Assembly: GCA_964446585.1 (NCBI GenBank)
Contig: CAYUPI010000059.1
Span: 1-35,086 of the forward strand
Reading direction: 5' to 3'
DNA: 35,086 nt
Source of the DNA: CAYUPI01 sp964446585
GTDB lineage: Bacteria; Verrucomicrobiota; Verrucomicrobiia; Limisphaerales; UBA8199
The notes under the pieces: model-generated
The model's input: only the letters and a program-made list of their open reading frames with translations
What the model was told of the DNA's origin: nothing
Databases searched by the model: none
Shown here: one piece after another, positions 1 to 7,129 of the stretch
Layout of the letters: every line of letters begins with the position of its first letter
How positions within the stretch are numbered: position 1 is the first letter of the stretch
Program-made: the position numbers and the translations under genes

Positions 1-818
1 AGATCGAGTGTGTACCACTCGCCGCCGCCGTAATACGTCTTGGCCTGCGCGTACACGGTCTTCGACGCGATCATTTTCAGTTTGTCATAGGGATCTTCCA
101 TGAAGTTGCCCGTGTCCATCAGCGCGCCGAGCCACGGAGAAGGCGCTGCGTTAATCAGCCGCAACTGTCCCTCCGGCGTGCGACTCAGGCCCCAATGGTT
201 TTCCAGGGCCATCACGACACCGCATTGCTCGGCTTTGGGGATGCATTTCTCGATGCATTCAATGCACCACTTGAACCCATCGTCTTCCGAGTGGCCGGGC
301 AGGATTGGTTCGATGCCCCGCGCCTTCATTAGGTCATCGAAACTCTTGATCGTGCCCCAGCGGCCGGAATTGAGCCGGATGCAGGGCACTCCCAGCTCAT
401 AGGCGATCTCCAGGCATTTGTGCGTGTGCTCGACTTGCTTCTGCCGTTCGGCTGGGTCCTCCTGTACGAAGTTTTGGTGAATCGAAAGGCAGACCGGAGC
501 GATGCCATTGTGAAAGGCGTGGCGTTTGAGCTTTTGAAGGTAGCTTCGGTGGGCCGGCGTCAGCGGCTCCTTATCGGGAATGTCCATCTGCTGATGGAGG
601 ATGTCCAGGCCCTCGACACCGATCTCGGCCGCTTTCTCGATCACAGTTTCAATCGAGACTTTCGGTGGTTTGAAATGCCAATAGGAGTAAGTAGCAATTC
701 CGAGTTTGATGCGCTTTTTGTGCGGGCCCGGCTTTGTTTTCTCTTGGGATTCTGCGGCCAAAGCCAATGTTGCGCCCAGGCACGCGGTTGTGGTGAAAAA
801 TGAACGGCGGTTTAACAT
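1..818 (-). CDS. Sugar phosphate isomerase/epimerase-like TIM-barrel protein, exported, 3' end outside window
   Basis: I translated this from the minus strand. The ATG lies at 816-818 and the frame is open for 272 codons to the window edge, so the C-terminus is missing. The N-terminus reads MLNRRSFFTTTACLGATLA, a twin-Arg-like/hydrophobic export signal, followed by a mature start rich in Lys. The body has the pattern of xylose isomerase-like (AP endonuclease 2 fold) barrels: KLGIATYSYW near residue 35, an EIGVEGLDILHQQ strand-helix, a VMALENHWG strand, and ALMDTGNF carrying the usual metal-binding Asp. These proteins isomerise or epimerise sugars, or cleave keto-glycosides. The exact substrate cannot be read here. 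The gene is divergent from the Tat-type oxidoreductase at 1254 and may belong to the same sugar-processing set. I am fairly sure of the family and unsure of the reaction. Confidence 0.85.
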   Translation of the reverse strand, partial: MLNRRSFFTTTACLGATLALAAESQEKTKPGPHKKRIKLGIATYSYWHFKPPKVSIETVIEKAAEIGVEGLDILHQQMDIPDKEPLTPAHRSYLQKLKRHAFHNGIAPVCLSIHQNFVQEDPAERQKQVEHTHKCLEIAYELGVPCIRLNSGRWGTIKSFDDLMKARGIEPILPGHSEDDGFKWCIECIEKCIPKAEQCGVVMALENHWGLSRTPEGQLRLINAAPSPWLGALMDTGNFMEDPYDKLKMIASKTVYAQAKTYYGGGEWYTLD

Positions 819-930
819 AGTCCGGATTGTATTTTCGGTTTAAGGGGAACTATCACAACCCGGCGGCCGGGCGCAAGCGCGAGGTTTCGGTTGTTCGCAG
901 TTCTCATTTTGGTAGTAGGAGAGGGGGTAA

Positions 931-1070
931 GGGCGTGTTGCCCAAACGCGAAATCGTGGGAAATGGGCGACTCTCGATCCGACAGTTGCCCCCAAATTCG
1001 AGAGAGACAACCAGTTTGGCCATTGCTGCGGCCGGGGACGGCCGCGCGCCGGCGTTTGGGCAACACGCCC
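931..1070. repeat. Perfect 19-bp inverted repeat with 102-bp spacer
   Basis: The arm at 931-949 (GGGCGTGTTGCCCAAACGC) is the exact reverse complement of 1052-1070. Each arm also contains a short self-complementary GGGC/GCCC hairpin. Inside the spacer there is a smaller pair, CTCTCGA near 970 and TCGAGAG near 999. The element occupies the 435-bp gap between two divergent genes and directly abuts the hairpin at 1071-1122. A transposase-less mobile repeat (MITE/REP-like) or a structured RNA would both fit. I see no open frame worth calling in the gap. Confidence 0.75.
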
Positions 1071-1122
1071 GTAACGAGTCTCTGACTTCAGGTCTTTCGG
1101 ACTGAAGTTAGAGAGTCTTTAC
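1071..1122. repeat. Long imperfect hairpin with TTTCG loop
   Basis: The left arm at 1071-1091 and the right arm at 1102-1122 match at 18 of 21 positions as an inverted repeat. With one bulged G, the stem continues to a TTTCG loop at 1095-1099. No T-tract follows, so it is not a classical intrinsic terminator. It sits immediately beside the 19-bp inverted repeat, and together they form one nested structure of about 190 bp. It is likely part of the same repeat element, or a structured leader for the gene at 1254 about 130 bp downstream. Confidence 0.65.
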
Positions 1123-1253
1123 GTCGTCTCTTGCTGTGACGGCGGCCAGAATGAGATTTGCTCTTCGGTTGGTCTTGCAGAATACAGCGAGGCGATCCTC
1201 TTGGGGCGGCTGATGAGTTGCAAAATTAGCGTGGCCCGTTTCTACTGAGCGGC

Positions 1254-2351
1254 ATGAGAGCACCGCATACCCGTCGCCATTTCATTCGTTCTACCGGCAT
1301 GCTCAGCCTGGCCGCCAGCAGTCTGCCTTCGGCCTGGGCGCGGGAGGATAAGAAGATCACACTCGGCTTCGTTGGGGTGGCGCACATTCACACGCCGGAA
1401 TACATCCGCCTGGCCAACACGCGCAGCGACGTGAAAGTGAGATCCGTCTGGGACCACGACGCTGAACGTGCGGGGAAAGCGGCCAAGGAACTAAACTCCC
1501 GGGCTGTGGCGGAGGTGAAGGAGATCTGGGCGGACCCAGAGATCGCGGCTGTGGTCATTTGCTCTCAGACGAACCGGCACCATGAATTAGTTCTCGCAGC
1601 GGCGAAAGCCGGCAAGCACTTGTTCGTCGAGAAGCCCCTCGGAATCACGGGCAAGGAGAGCCTCGAAATGGCTAATGCCATCGGGAAAGCGAATCTGATG
1701 TTCTCAACCGGCTATTTCATGCGGGGCAGTCCCATGCATCTGTTCGTCAAAGAGGAATTGGCCAAGGGCCATTTCGGAAAAGTGACTCGAGTGCGCGGTT
1801 CCAATTGTCACAGTGGCTCGCTGCAAGGCTGGTTCGATACTGAATGGCGATGGATGGCCGACCCGAAAATCGCCGGGGTGGGCGCTTTTGGCGATTTGGG
1901 CACGCACAAGCTGGACATTCTGATGTGGCTGTTCGGCGACGTGGAGGCGGTGACGGCTGACATCAAATCCGTGACTGGGCGTTACGGCGATTGTGACGAG
2001 ACGGGTGAGGGTCTAATCCAGTTCAAGTCCGGCGTTATCGGCACGTTGGCGGCCGGTTGGGTGGACGTTGAGGACCCGGTCCAATTGCTCATCAGCGGGA
2101 CTGAGGGTCACGCGACAGTGGTGGATAATCACCTGTACTACCGAAGCAAGCACGTGCCCGACAGCGACAGCAAGGAGCCGATGACAAATCTGCCGCGGTC
2201 GCTTAAGCCGCCTTTTATACAATTTCTGGATGCGCTGTCAGGCGCCAAGGAGCATCCCCTCGTAACGCCGCGGGAGGCAGCGCAGCGCGTGGTGGTTATG
2301 GAGGCGATGTATCAAGGGGCGAGGGAACACAGGTGGGTTAAAGTGGTGTAA
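1254..2351 (+). CDS. Gfo/Idh/MocA family oxidoreductase with Tat-type signal
   Basis: A 365-residue NAD(P)-dependent sugar or polyol oxidoreductase of the Gfo/Idh/MocA family. The N-terminus carries RRHFIRSTGML and then a hydrophobic stretch ending at SAWA, typical of Tat export. The Rossmann domain starts at KKITLGFVGVAHIH (about residue 33). The family EKPLG motif with its Lys is at about residues 126-130 (K127), and the C-terminal half has the usual GAFGDLGTHKLDILMWLFG segment. The nucleotide-binding loop is unusual: GVAHIHTP replaces the common GxGxxG. In the periplasm such enzymes often oxidise or reduce glycosides at C3 with tightly held cofactor; that role here is an inference. Its neighbours are a sugar isomerase-like gene (divergent) and a DUF1080 gene (convergent), which supports glycan or glycoside processing. 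Confidence 0.88.
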   Translation: MRAPHTRRHFIRSTGMLSLAASSLPSAWAREDKKITLGFVGVAHIHTPEYIRLANTRSDVKVRSVWDHDAERAGKAAKELNSRAVAEVKEIWADPEIAAVVICSQTNRHHELVLAAAKAGKHLFVEKPLGITGKESLEMANAIGKANLMFSTGYFMRGSPMHLFVKEELAKGHFGKVTRVRGSNCHSGSLQGWFDTEWRWMADPKIAGVGAFGDLGTHKLDILMWLFGDVEAVTADIKSVTGRYGDCDETGEGLIQFKSGVIGTLAAGWVDVEDPVQLLISGTEGHATVVDNHLYYRSKHVPDSDSKEPMTNLPRSLKPPFIQFLDALSGAKEHPLVTPREAAQRVVVMEAMYQGAREHRWVKVV

Positions 2352-2524
2352 CTCCTAGGTCCGAGGTGCGAAGGGCGAGGTCCGAGGTCCGAAGAGGAGA
2401 GAAGTCCGAAGGCCGAAATCCGAAAGAATTCCGAAGCTCGAAGCCCGAAGCGCTGTGCGACAGATGATCCCGATTTCAAATTCAGGATGTCAGATTTAGG
2501 AATTCGGCCTTGGGGTTTCGAATT
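2352..2524. repeat. Degenerate GTCCGAAG/CCGAA-rich intergenic repeat
   Basis: The space between two convergent genes is filled from about 2358 to 2455 by many variants of a short word (GTCCGAGG, GTCCGAAG, GCCGAAA, ATCCGAAA, CTCGAAG, CCCGAAG). An AT-richer tail follows with GAATTCGG-like words. I read no protein in it. Very similar CCGAAAGC words appear inside the flavoprotein gene near 8871-9015, so this looks like a dispersed low-complexity family of this genome. It may serve as a spacer or terminator region between the converging transcripts. Confidence 0.6.
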
Positions 2525-3250
2525 TTACTTAGGTGGGCCGCCGGACAGGTCGCGGAGCTTCAGGTTCCGGAACCAGACTTCGCTGCCGTGTTCCTGCAGC
2601 AGGATATGGCCCTTGTGCCGCTCACCGAAGCCCTGCACATTCCTGAATTTGCTGTTTGCCACGGCCGCTTTAACCTCGTCACTGGCGCAGGAGTATTCGA
2701 GGACCTTTTCGCCGTTAAGCCAATGCTCGACATGGTGCCCCCGTACAAGCACGCGCGACTGATTGGTTCCACCGGCGGGTTTGGTGTGCGGTTTGCTGGT
2801 CGGCGCGAGAACATCGTAGAAGGCGGCAGTGACGCGCTTGGCATGGGATGCGTCCGCTTCGCGTGCGTCGTCGATCATCTGATATTCGTGGCCGAGCGGT
2901 GCGCTCCGCGTTTCGAGCACAAAATATTTAAGGCCGCTATTGCCGGCGGGAGCTTGTTTCCATTCCCACTCCAACTCGAACTGTTCGAATTCACCATCGC
3001 TGAGAATGTCACCGCCACCCCGGCCGAGGCCGTGCAGCCAGCCGTCCTGAATGTCCCAACCCTTGGCCGGGAAAGTGTCCTTCTTGAAGCTGTGCCAACC
3101 TTGGGTCGTGGTACCGTCGAAGAGGAGCTTCCAACCGCCAGCCTTTTGTTCTTCTGTGAGTAGATTGGCTGGGGCCGCCGAAAGGAGCGGCGCAGCGGAG
3201 AGAACGGCACCCAGAATCGAAACCAAGCGGGAAAAGCAACGATTATGCAT
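2525..3250 (-). CDS. DUF1080 (3-keto-disaccharide hydrolase-like) secreted protein
   Basis: The start is taken at the ATG 3248-3250, which gives 241 residues beginning MHNRCFSRLVSILGAVLSAA, a clear Sec signal peptide. An upstream in-frame start at 3286 would put 12 extra residues before the signal. The mature part has the DUF1080/concanavalin-like pattern: GWKLLFDGTTTQGWHSF, DGWLHG, a FEQFELEWEWK strand, GNSGLKYFV, GHEYQMIDD, and a C-terminal KGHILLQEHGSEVWFRNLKL. Members of this family hydrolyse 3-keto-glycosides or bind glycans; the specific substrate is unknown. It is convergent with the Gfo/Idh/MocA gene and divergent from the VOC gene, with about 97 bp between starts. Confidence 0.9.
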   Translation of the reverse strand: MHNRCFSRLVSILGAVLSAAPLLSAAPANLLTEEQKAGGWKLLFDGTTTQGWHSFKKDTFPAKGWDIQDGWLHGLGRGGGDILSDGEFEQFELEWEWKQAPAGNSGLKYFVLETRSAPLGHEYQMIDDAREADASHAKRVTAAFYDVLAPTSKPHTKPAGGTNQSRVLVRGHHVEHWLNGEKVLEYSCASDEVKAAVANSKFRNVQGFGERHKGHILLQEHGSEVWFRNLKLRDLSGGPPK

Positions 3251-3347
3251 GGCCCCATAGAATCGATGAGTGAACGGCGCTGGCAACTAAATATTCACCA
3301 TCGCGGATTTGGTTGCGCTTAGGGAGGCGGAACTTATTCTGAGATTT

Positions 3348-3731
3348 ATGGACCTCTCAAAAGCCTCGGTAACGCAAGTGATGATTCCGGTTGATAATCT
3401 TGAGCGCGCGCTCGGCTTTTATCGCGACACTCTCGGTATCCCGTTTCTGTTCTCTGCTCCGCCGCAGATGGCGTTTTTTCAGTCTGGCAGCGTCAGGCTG
3501 TTGGTCGGCGTTCTACCGGCAGGACATGCGCCGCAGCGAGCAGGAGGTATCTACTTCCAGGTGCCCGACATCCAAGCCGTGTTCGAGACGCTCAGCACGC
3601 GCGGAGTCGCGTTTCAAGCAAACCCGCATGTGGTGCATCGGACTTCAGAAATCGAGCTCTGGCTGGCCGAGTTCCGCGATCCGGACGGCAATCATCTGGC
3701 CTTGATAAGCCAAATTCCCGCTGAAAAATAG
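3348..3731 (+). CDS. VOC-fold (glyoxalase/bleomycin resistance-like) protein
   Basis: A 127-residue single VOC domain, assuming the ATG at 3348. A TTG at 3309 would add 13 residues and is less likely. The first beta-alpha-beta unit is VTQVMIPVDNLERALGFYRD followed by LGIPFLF, and the second ends with LAEFRDPDGNHLALIS, the hallmark C-terminal strand with its Glu metal ligand. Such small proteins are metal-dependent lyases, isomerases or drug-binding proteins, and the sequence does not tell which. A hairpin lies 40 bp after the stop codon. Confidence 0.85.
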   Translation: MDLSKASVTQVMIPVDNLERALGFYRDTLGIPFLFSAPPQMAFFQSGSVRLLVGVLPAGHAPQRAGGIYFQVPDIQAVFETLSTRGVAFQANPHVVHRTSEIELWLAEFRDPDGNHLALISQIPAEK

Positions 3732-3771
3732 CGCCCAACCAAAGCCCGCGCATTGATTTGGAAAAGAAGTG

Positions 3772-3809
3772 GCGACAATAAATGATGTGGCCGCATCTTT
3801 TGTTGTCGC
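3772..3809. other. Hairpin downstream of the VOC gene
   Basis: GCGACAA (3772-3778) pairs with TTGTCGC (3803-3809). Between them GATGTGG and CCGCATC form a second stem, giving a 38-nt two-tier hairpin. There is no T-run after it, so termination would not be of the simple intrinsic type; the presence of two Rho genes in this window is compatible with that. Another 6-bp hairpin (AGCCGG/CCGGCT, 3890-3906) lies 24 bp before the next gene's ATG. Confidence 0.4.
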
Positions 3810-3930
3810 AAGCCCCGACCCAAGTGAGCGGCTACTTCCTCAATCGGCCCGCCGCAATTTGCAAACACCCGCCTTGACACGCGCTCAGGAGCCGGTTACC
3901 CCGGCTAAAGCGACGATTGGGACTATTCGT

Positions 3931-4500
3931 ATGAAAACAGGCTGGCGACGACTTGCTGAAACAGGGTTGGCTCTGGCGCTGTTATTTTCGCTAGCTGGCT
4001 GCTCGAACAAATCGGATTCGGAGGCTCAGGGCGCCGCTGGGCCACTGTTAATCGAACCGCACGTCTGCGTTGGCAAGTTGCGTGCGGGAATGAACGTGCC
4101 GCAGGTCGTGGCGGAGCTCGGCGAGCCGCAGCGTCGAACCCCCACCTCACTGGAATATCCGCGTCTCGGCCTTGCCGTCATGCCTGACACGAATGGCGAT
4201 GTACAAGCAGTGATGTGCGGGGACGTCACGGGCATCAAGGGACCGTTCGTCAAAGCATTCACCGGGCGGACAAAAGAGGGTATCGGTATGCTTTCCGCAC
4301 GGGACGAGGTCCTGCGAGCGTATGGCGAGCCGGCTTCCAGTGAAAGGTTCGCGGGAAGCCTCGAATCGCTCAAATATCCCTCTCTGGGGATCACCTTCAC
4401 GCTTGAGCAAGGAAAAGTGCATCACATGATAATCAGACTCGGAGGTGCTCAGGAACCCGACCGCACCGTGACGTTGGAGCCCGCGATACCGAAGAAATAA
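3931..4500 (+). CDS. Lipoprotein with two copies of a short BamE-like motif, function unknown
   Basis: With the ATG at 3931 the protein is 189 residues and begins with a lipoprotein signal: MKTGWRRLAETG, a hydrophobic stretch, then LFSLAGC, a good lipobox with the acylated Cys. The longer frame from a GTG at 3769 would bury this signal and is rejected. The mature part contains two related halves. The first has LRAGMNVPQVVAELGEPQ followed by LEYPRLGLAV; the second has IGMLSARDEVLRAYGEPA followed by LKYPSLGITF and a GKVHHMIIRL strand. The pattern (Gly-Met, helix, LG.P, Tyr-Pro, beta strands) resembles the small SmpA/BamE-type fold, duplicated. An envelope location is likely, and the function is not known to me. 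Confidence 0.75.
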   Translation: MKTGWRRLAETGLALALLFSLAGCSNKSDSEAQGAAGPLLIEPHVCVGKLRAGMNVPQVVAELGEPQRRTPTSLEYPRLGLAVMPDTNGDVQAVMCGDVTGIKGPFVKAFTGRTKEGIGMLSARDEVLRAYGEPASSERFAGSLESLKYPSLGITFTLEQGKVHHMIIRLGGAQEPDRTVTLEPAIPKK

Positions 4501-4607
4501 AGCGAACAACGGCGAGCAGCACGCCGGTGGCCTTTTGTGGAATCCCTAGAAAACCTCAATCCAGGCTCAGGCTTCGGTGCGCCGCCTGGACTCCTCGGAG
4601 CGACTCA

Positions 4608-4796
4608 TCACCACTTGCCGTTGACGATTCGCGTCAGTTCAGTCCGAATCAGTTCCAGCCTGCGGCGGTCGCTTTCGCGCTTTTCCATTAAAACCCGGGC
4701 CACTTCCGAATTGGTCTTGAGTTGAGACTCAGCGTACTGCTGAACTTTCAAATCCATCATCTCCTCGATGAGTTTCACCAGCATCTCTGCATGCAT
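4608..4796 (-). CDS. Small helical protein, unknown
   Basis: A 62-residue frame with an ATG at 4794-4796 and no clear Shine-Dalgarno. The predicted product is almost entirely helical and charged: MHAEMLVKLIEEMMDLKVQQ, then KTNSEVARVLMEKRESDRRR and a final LTRIVNGKW. The heptad-like spacing of Leu/Met/Val suggests a short coiled coil. It is convergent with the lipoprotein gene. I do not recognise the family. The biased, amphipathic composition argues for a real gene over chance. Confidence 0.5.
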   Translation of the reverse strand: MHAEMLVKLIEEMMDLKVQQYAESQLKTNSEVARVLMEKRESDRRRLELIRTELTRIVNGKW

Positions 4797-5135
4797 AATT
4801 TTTCAGTTCGGCTACGCTCGCGCTTCATCCGCGTTGCGAACCGAGCCTTCAGAGAGGAGCATTGCCTAGCACATGCCACGCCAGAGATTGTGGTTAGCAA
4901 AGAAATGCGCCACTGGTCGCAATCGGCCACTGGTCGCGGGGACGTGACACCCGAGCAATGGGCCTCCTCTCCCTAACGCTCTCCTCCCTCCTCAGTCGCT
5001 AAAGCTATGGCGGACAAGATGGAGGAGAGGGAGAACCCCTTGCCTCGACGCAGCCGTGCACCCTTGTCCTCTTTCCGCGCAGAAATGGCCAATTAACAGA
5101 CAGCCCGCTTCTTCCAACGGCCGTCCTCTTCGATG
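4797..5135. other. 339-bp intergenic stretch with small repeats
   Basis: I see no convincing gene here. It holds a 12-bp direct repeat GCCACTGGTCGC at 4909-4920 and 4926-4937. Further on is a pyrimidine-rich tract (about 4966-4993), then the imperfect palindrome GTCGCTAAAGCTATGGCGGA (about 4996-5015), then a purine-rich GGAGGAGAGGGAGA tract. The CT-rich and GA-rich tracts are roughly complementary and could fold back around the palindrome, as dispersed intergenic elements of this kind of genome often do. Confidence 0.4.
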
Positions 5136-6443
5136 TCATCTGCGCGATTTCTTCCCGCCCGGACGCTTTGAACCCGGAGAACGCTTCCTTGGGCTCTTGG
5201 CTTTCCGCTTCTTTCCCCGGGGCGCGACTTTCGAACGGACACGCCGAGCGGGTTTAGTGGCTTTTCGGGTCAGGCGCTTGGCGGGTCGTGCGGCCGCGCG
5301 CATGGTTTTCTTTTTCGCGGCTGGTCTGCGCGCAGGCTCGGCGACTGTCGGCGGAATGGCCGGTGCTTTCGGCTGGGCGCCGTCCTCCCGCCAGCCGTGG
5401 GCGTCGCGGACGGCGATCATGGCTGCCAAAATATCATTCCAGGTCTCCGGTTTCATCATGACCTCATTGGGGAACATGCAGCCGTCCCAGCAGATGTGGC
5501 GCATGGCCTTGGTCAATTTTCCGTCCGTGCCATGCAGCCAATATCCTGCATGATGGGCAATGCGCAGCTTACCATTCGGATCGTTGGGCAAGCAGTGATG
5601 CCCGGTTTTATCGTGGGTGCCGGAACCTTTGACCGTCGCGTCATTTTGCGCGACATGGAAATCGATGGTGTGAGAACGAAGGGCTGCAGTAAGCTGTTTC
5701 ATTGCCTCGTCGAGTCGATGGGGTGCTGACCAATCCCAATCCAGTGGCAAAAGGGCGTCCTCCGGAGCGTTGTATCCGAGAATGTAAAGAAGTGTGTGGG
5801 CCATATCGGCCTGGAACCCCAGCGTCGCCGGTTGGTTCACGCGCTCGAGCAAGTCCACCATTTTCCTCCAACTGTGCATGCCGCCCCAGCAGATTTCACC
5901 TTCGGCCGCCAGTCGCTCGCCCATGCTTTCGGCAACGTCACATGCTTCGGTGAAAGTCTGGACGATTCTCCTCAGGTTCGCTTCCGCATCCGCCGCCCAA
6001 TCTGTGACGCTACAAGCCGAATCAATGCGCACGACGCCGTATGGACGGGCGCCGAGCTCGCGCAGCCGCTTTCCGATCCGGCAGGCTTTGCGAACCTGCT
6101 CGACAAAGCGCTTTCGGTCCTCGGCGCTGCCCATGGCCGAGCCGCCGCCGGTGGGAGGCCAGACCGGCGCGACGACTGAGCCGGCAACAAATCCTTTTGA
6201 CTGGATCTTCTCCGCCAACCGTTTAATGCTGTCATCATCGCTGTCTATGCTGATGTGTGGATCGAACAAGAATAGATCCACGCCATCGAACCGGATGCCA
6301 TCGACCTCAGCGCGGGCGGTCAAATCGAGCATCGTGTCCAGCTCGATGCACGGTTCAGCCCCGGGGCTGCCCTTGCCGACCAGCCCGGGCCACATTGCGT
6401 TATGAAGTTTGGGGAAATTGCTGTGACTATGTTGCTCGCTCAT
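5136..6443 (-). CDS. Sugar isomerase/epimerase-like TIM barrel with a histone-like Lys/Arg-rich C-terminal tail
   Basis: The start is taken at the ATG 6441-6443, preceded by AGGG. A longer in-frame start at 6542 would overlap the divergent neighbour. The product has 435 residues. The first 350 or so look like a xylose isomerase-like barrel: DGIRFDGVDLFLFDPH, SMGERLAAEGEICWGG (Glu metal-ligand region), LGFQADMAHTLLY, TIDFHVAQNDATVKGSG, and a closing block CWDGCMFPNEVMMKPETW. After HGW the protein adds about 83 residues. The last 64 have 31 Lys/Arg and no Asp or Glu, with Ala, Pro, Ser and Thr, as in histone H1-like tails (for example RKATKPARRVRSKVAPRGKK). The tail could bind nucleic acid or an acidic polymer. 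No signal peptide is present, so it is probably cytoplasmic. Confidence 0.85.
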   Translation of the reverse strand: MSEQHSHSNFPKLHNAMWPGLVGKGSPGAEPCIELDTMLDLTARAEVDGIRFDGVDLFLFDPHISIDSDDDSIKRLAEKIQSKGFVAGSVVAPVWPPTGGGSAMGSAEDRKRFVEQVRKACRIGKRLRELGARPYGVVRIDSACSVTDWAADAEANLRRIVQTFTEACDVAESMGERLAAEGEICWGGMHSWRKMVDLLERVNQPATLGFQADMAHTLLYILGYNAPEDALLPLDWDWSAPHRLDEAMKQLTAALRSHTIDFHVAQNDATVKGSGTHDKTGHHCLPNDPNGKLRIAHHAGYWLHGTDGKLTKAMRHICWDGCMFPNEVMMKPETWNDILAAMIAVRDAHGWREDGAQPKAPAIPPTVAEPARRPAAKKKTMRAAARPAKRLTRKATKPARRVRSKVAPRGKKRKAKSPRKRSPGSKRPGGKKSRR

Positions 6444-6523
6444 AAGGTTACCCTGTTGGTAAGGACACGGAACCTTGCAAAAGACGACGCAGACGTGCAA
6501 TAGAAAACTGGGAAAGCAGCTCC

Positions 6524-7081
6524 ATGACGCCCTCGCTCCCACGTTCGAACGTTTCCGCGGAGCAAACTCTCTGCCAGGCGTGCGGGCTGTGTTGCAACGG
6601 CGTGATCTTCGCCGACGTTCAATTGATGGGCGGGGATGATGCCGTCCGGCTGCGCTCGCTTGGCCTGACCCTGAAGCTGGGAGGCCGTGGGCAGGTCAAG
6701 CTAGTCCAGCCGTGCGCTGCCCATGACGGATGCCGCTGCCGAATCTATGAGAAGCGTCCGAACTATTGCCAGGAGTTTGAGTGCCTCCTGTTAAAGGGCG
6801 TGAAGGCCGGCCGCACGGAAGCGCCGGCAGCTTTGCGGATCATAAGCCGCGCGCGGGACCAGGCCAACCGAGTGAAGCAGCTTTTGGGTGAATTGGGCGA
6901 CACGGAGGAAGCCCTTTCCTTGGGAGCCCGTTTCCGAAAGACAGCCGGGCGTTTGGAAGCGCTTGAGCTGGATGACCCAACGGCGGACTTATACGCACAA
7001 CTGACCCTGGCCGTCCATGAGCTCAATCGCCTGCTCGCCGAGGCGTTCTACCCCGGACAATCAACTGCAAAAGGGGCTTGA
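6524..7081 (+). CDS. YkgJ-family cysteine-cluster protein
   Basis: A 185-residue protein with the family's Cys signature. CQACGLCCNG supplies C17, C20, C23 and C24. A second group follows in QPCAAHDGCRCRIYEKRPNY and CQEFEC (C64, C70, C72, C82, C87). These cysteines are thought to bind zinc or an iron-sulfur cluster; the biochemical role of the family is poorly defined. The C-terminal 90 residues are helical and charged, with no motif I recognise. The start codon at 6524 lies 80 bp from the divergent start of the basic-tailed barrel protein, so the two probably share a control region. There is no signal peptide. Confidence 0.85.
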   Translation: MTPSLPRSNVSAEQTLCQACGLCCNGVIFADVQLMGGDDAVRLRSLGLTLKLGGRGQVKLVQPCAAHDGCRCRIYEKRPNYCQEFECLLLKGVKAGRTEAPAALRIISRARDQANRVKQLLGELGDTEEALSLGARFRKTAGRLEALELDDPTADLYAQLTLAVHELNRLLAEAFYPGQSTAKGA

Positions 7082-7129
7082 GGCCAGCCGCCGGTTGCGG
7101 GGCCAATGGAAAGGCCTTAGGATAAGCTT

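Noticed and set aside
420..803. Plus-strand frame opposite the first sugar isomerase-like gene
   Set aside because: The minus-strand translation gives a signal peptide and barrel motifs; the plus frame gives nothing recognisable.
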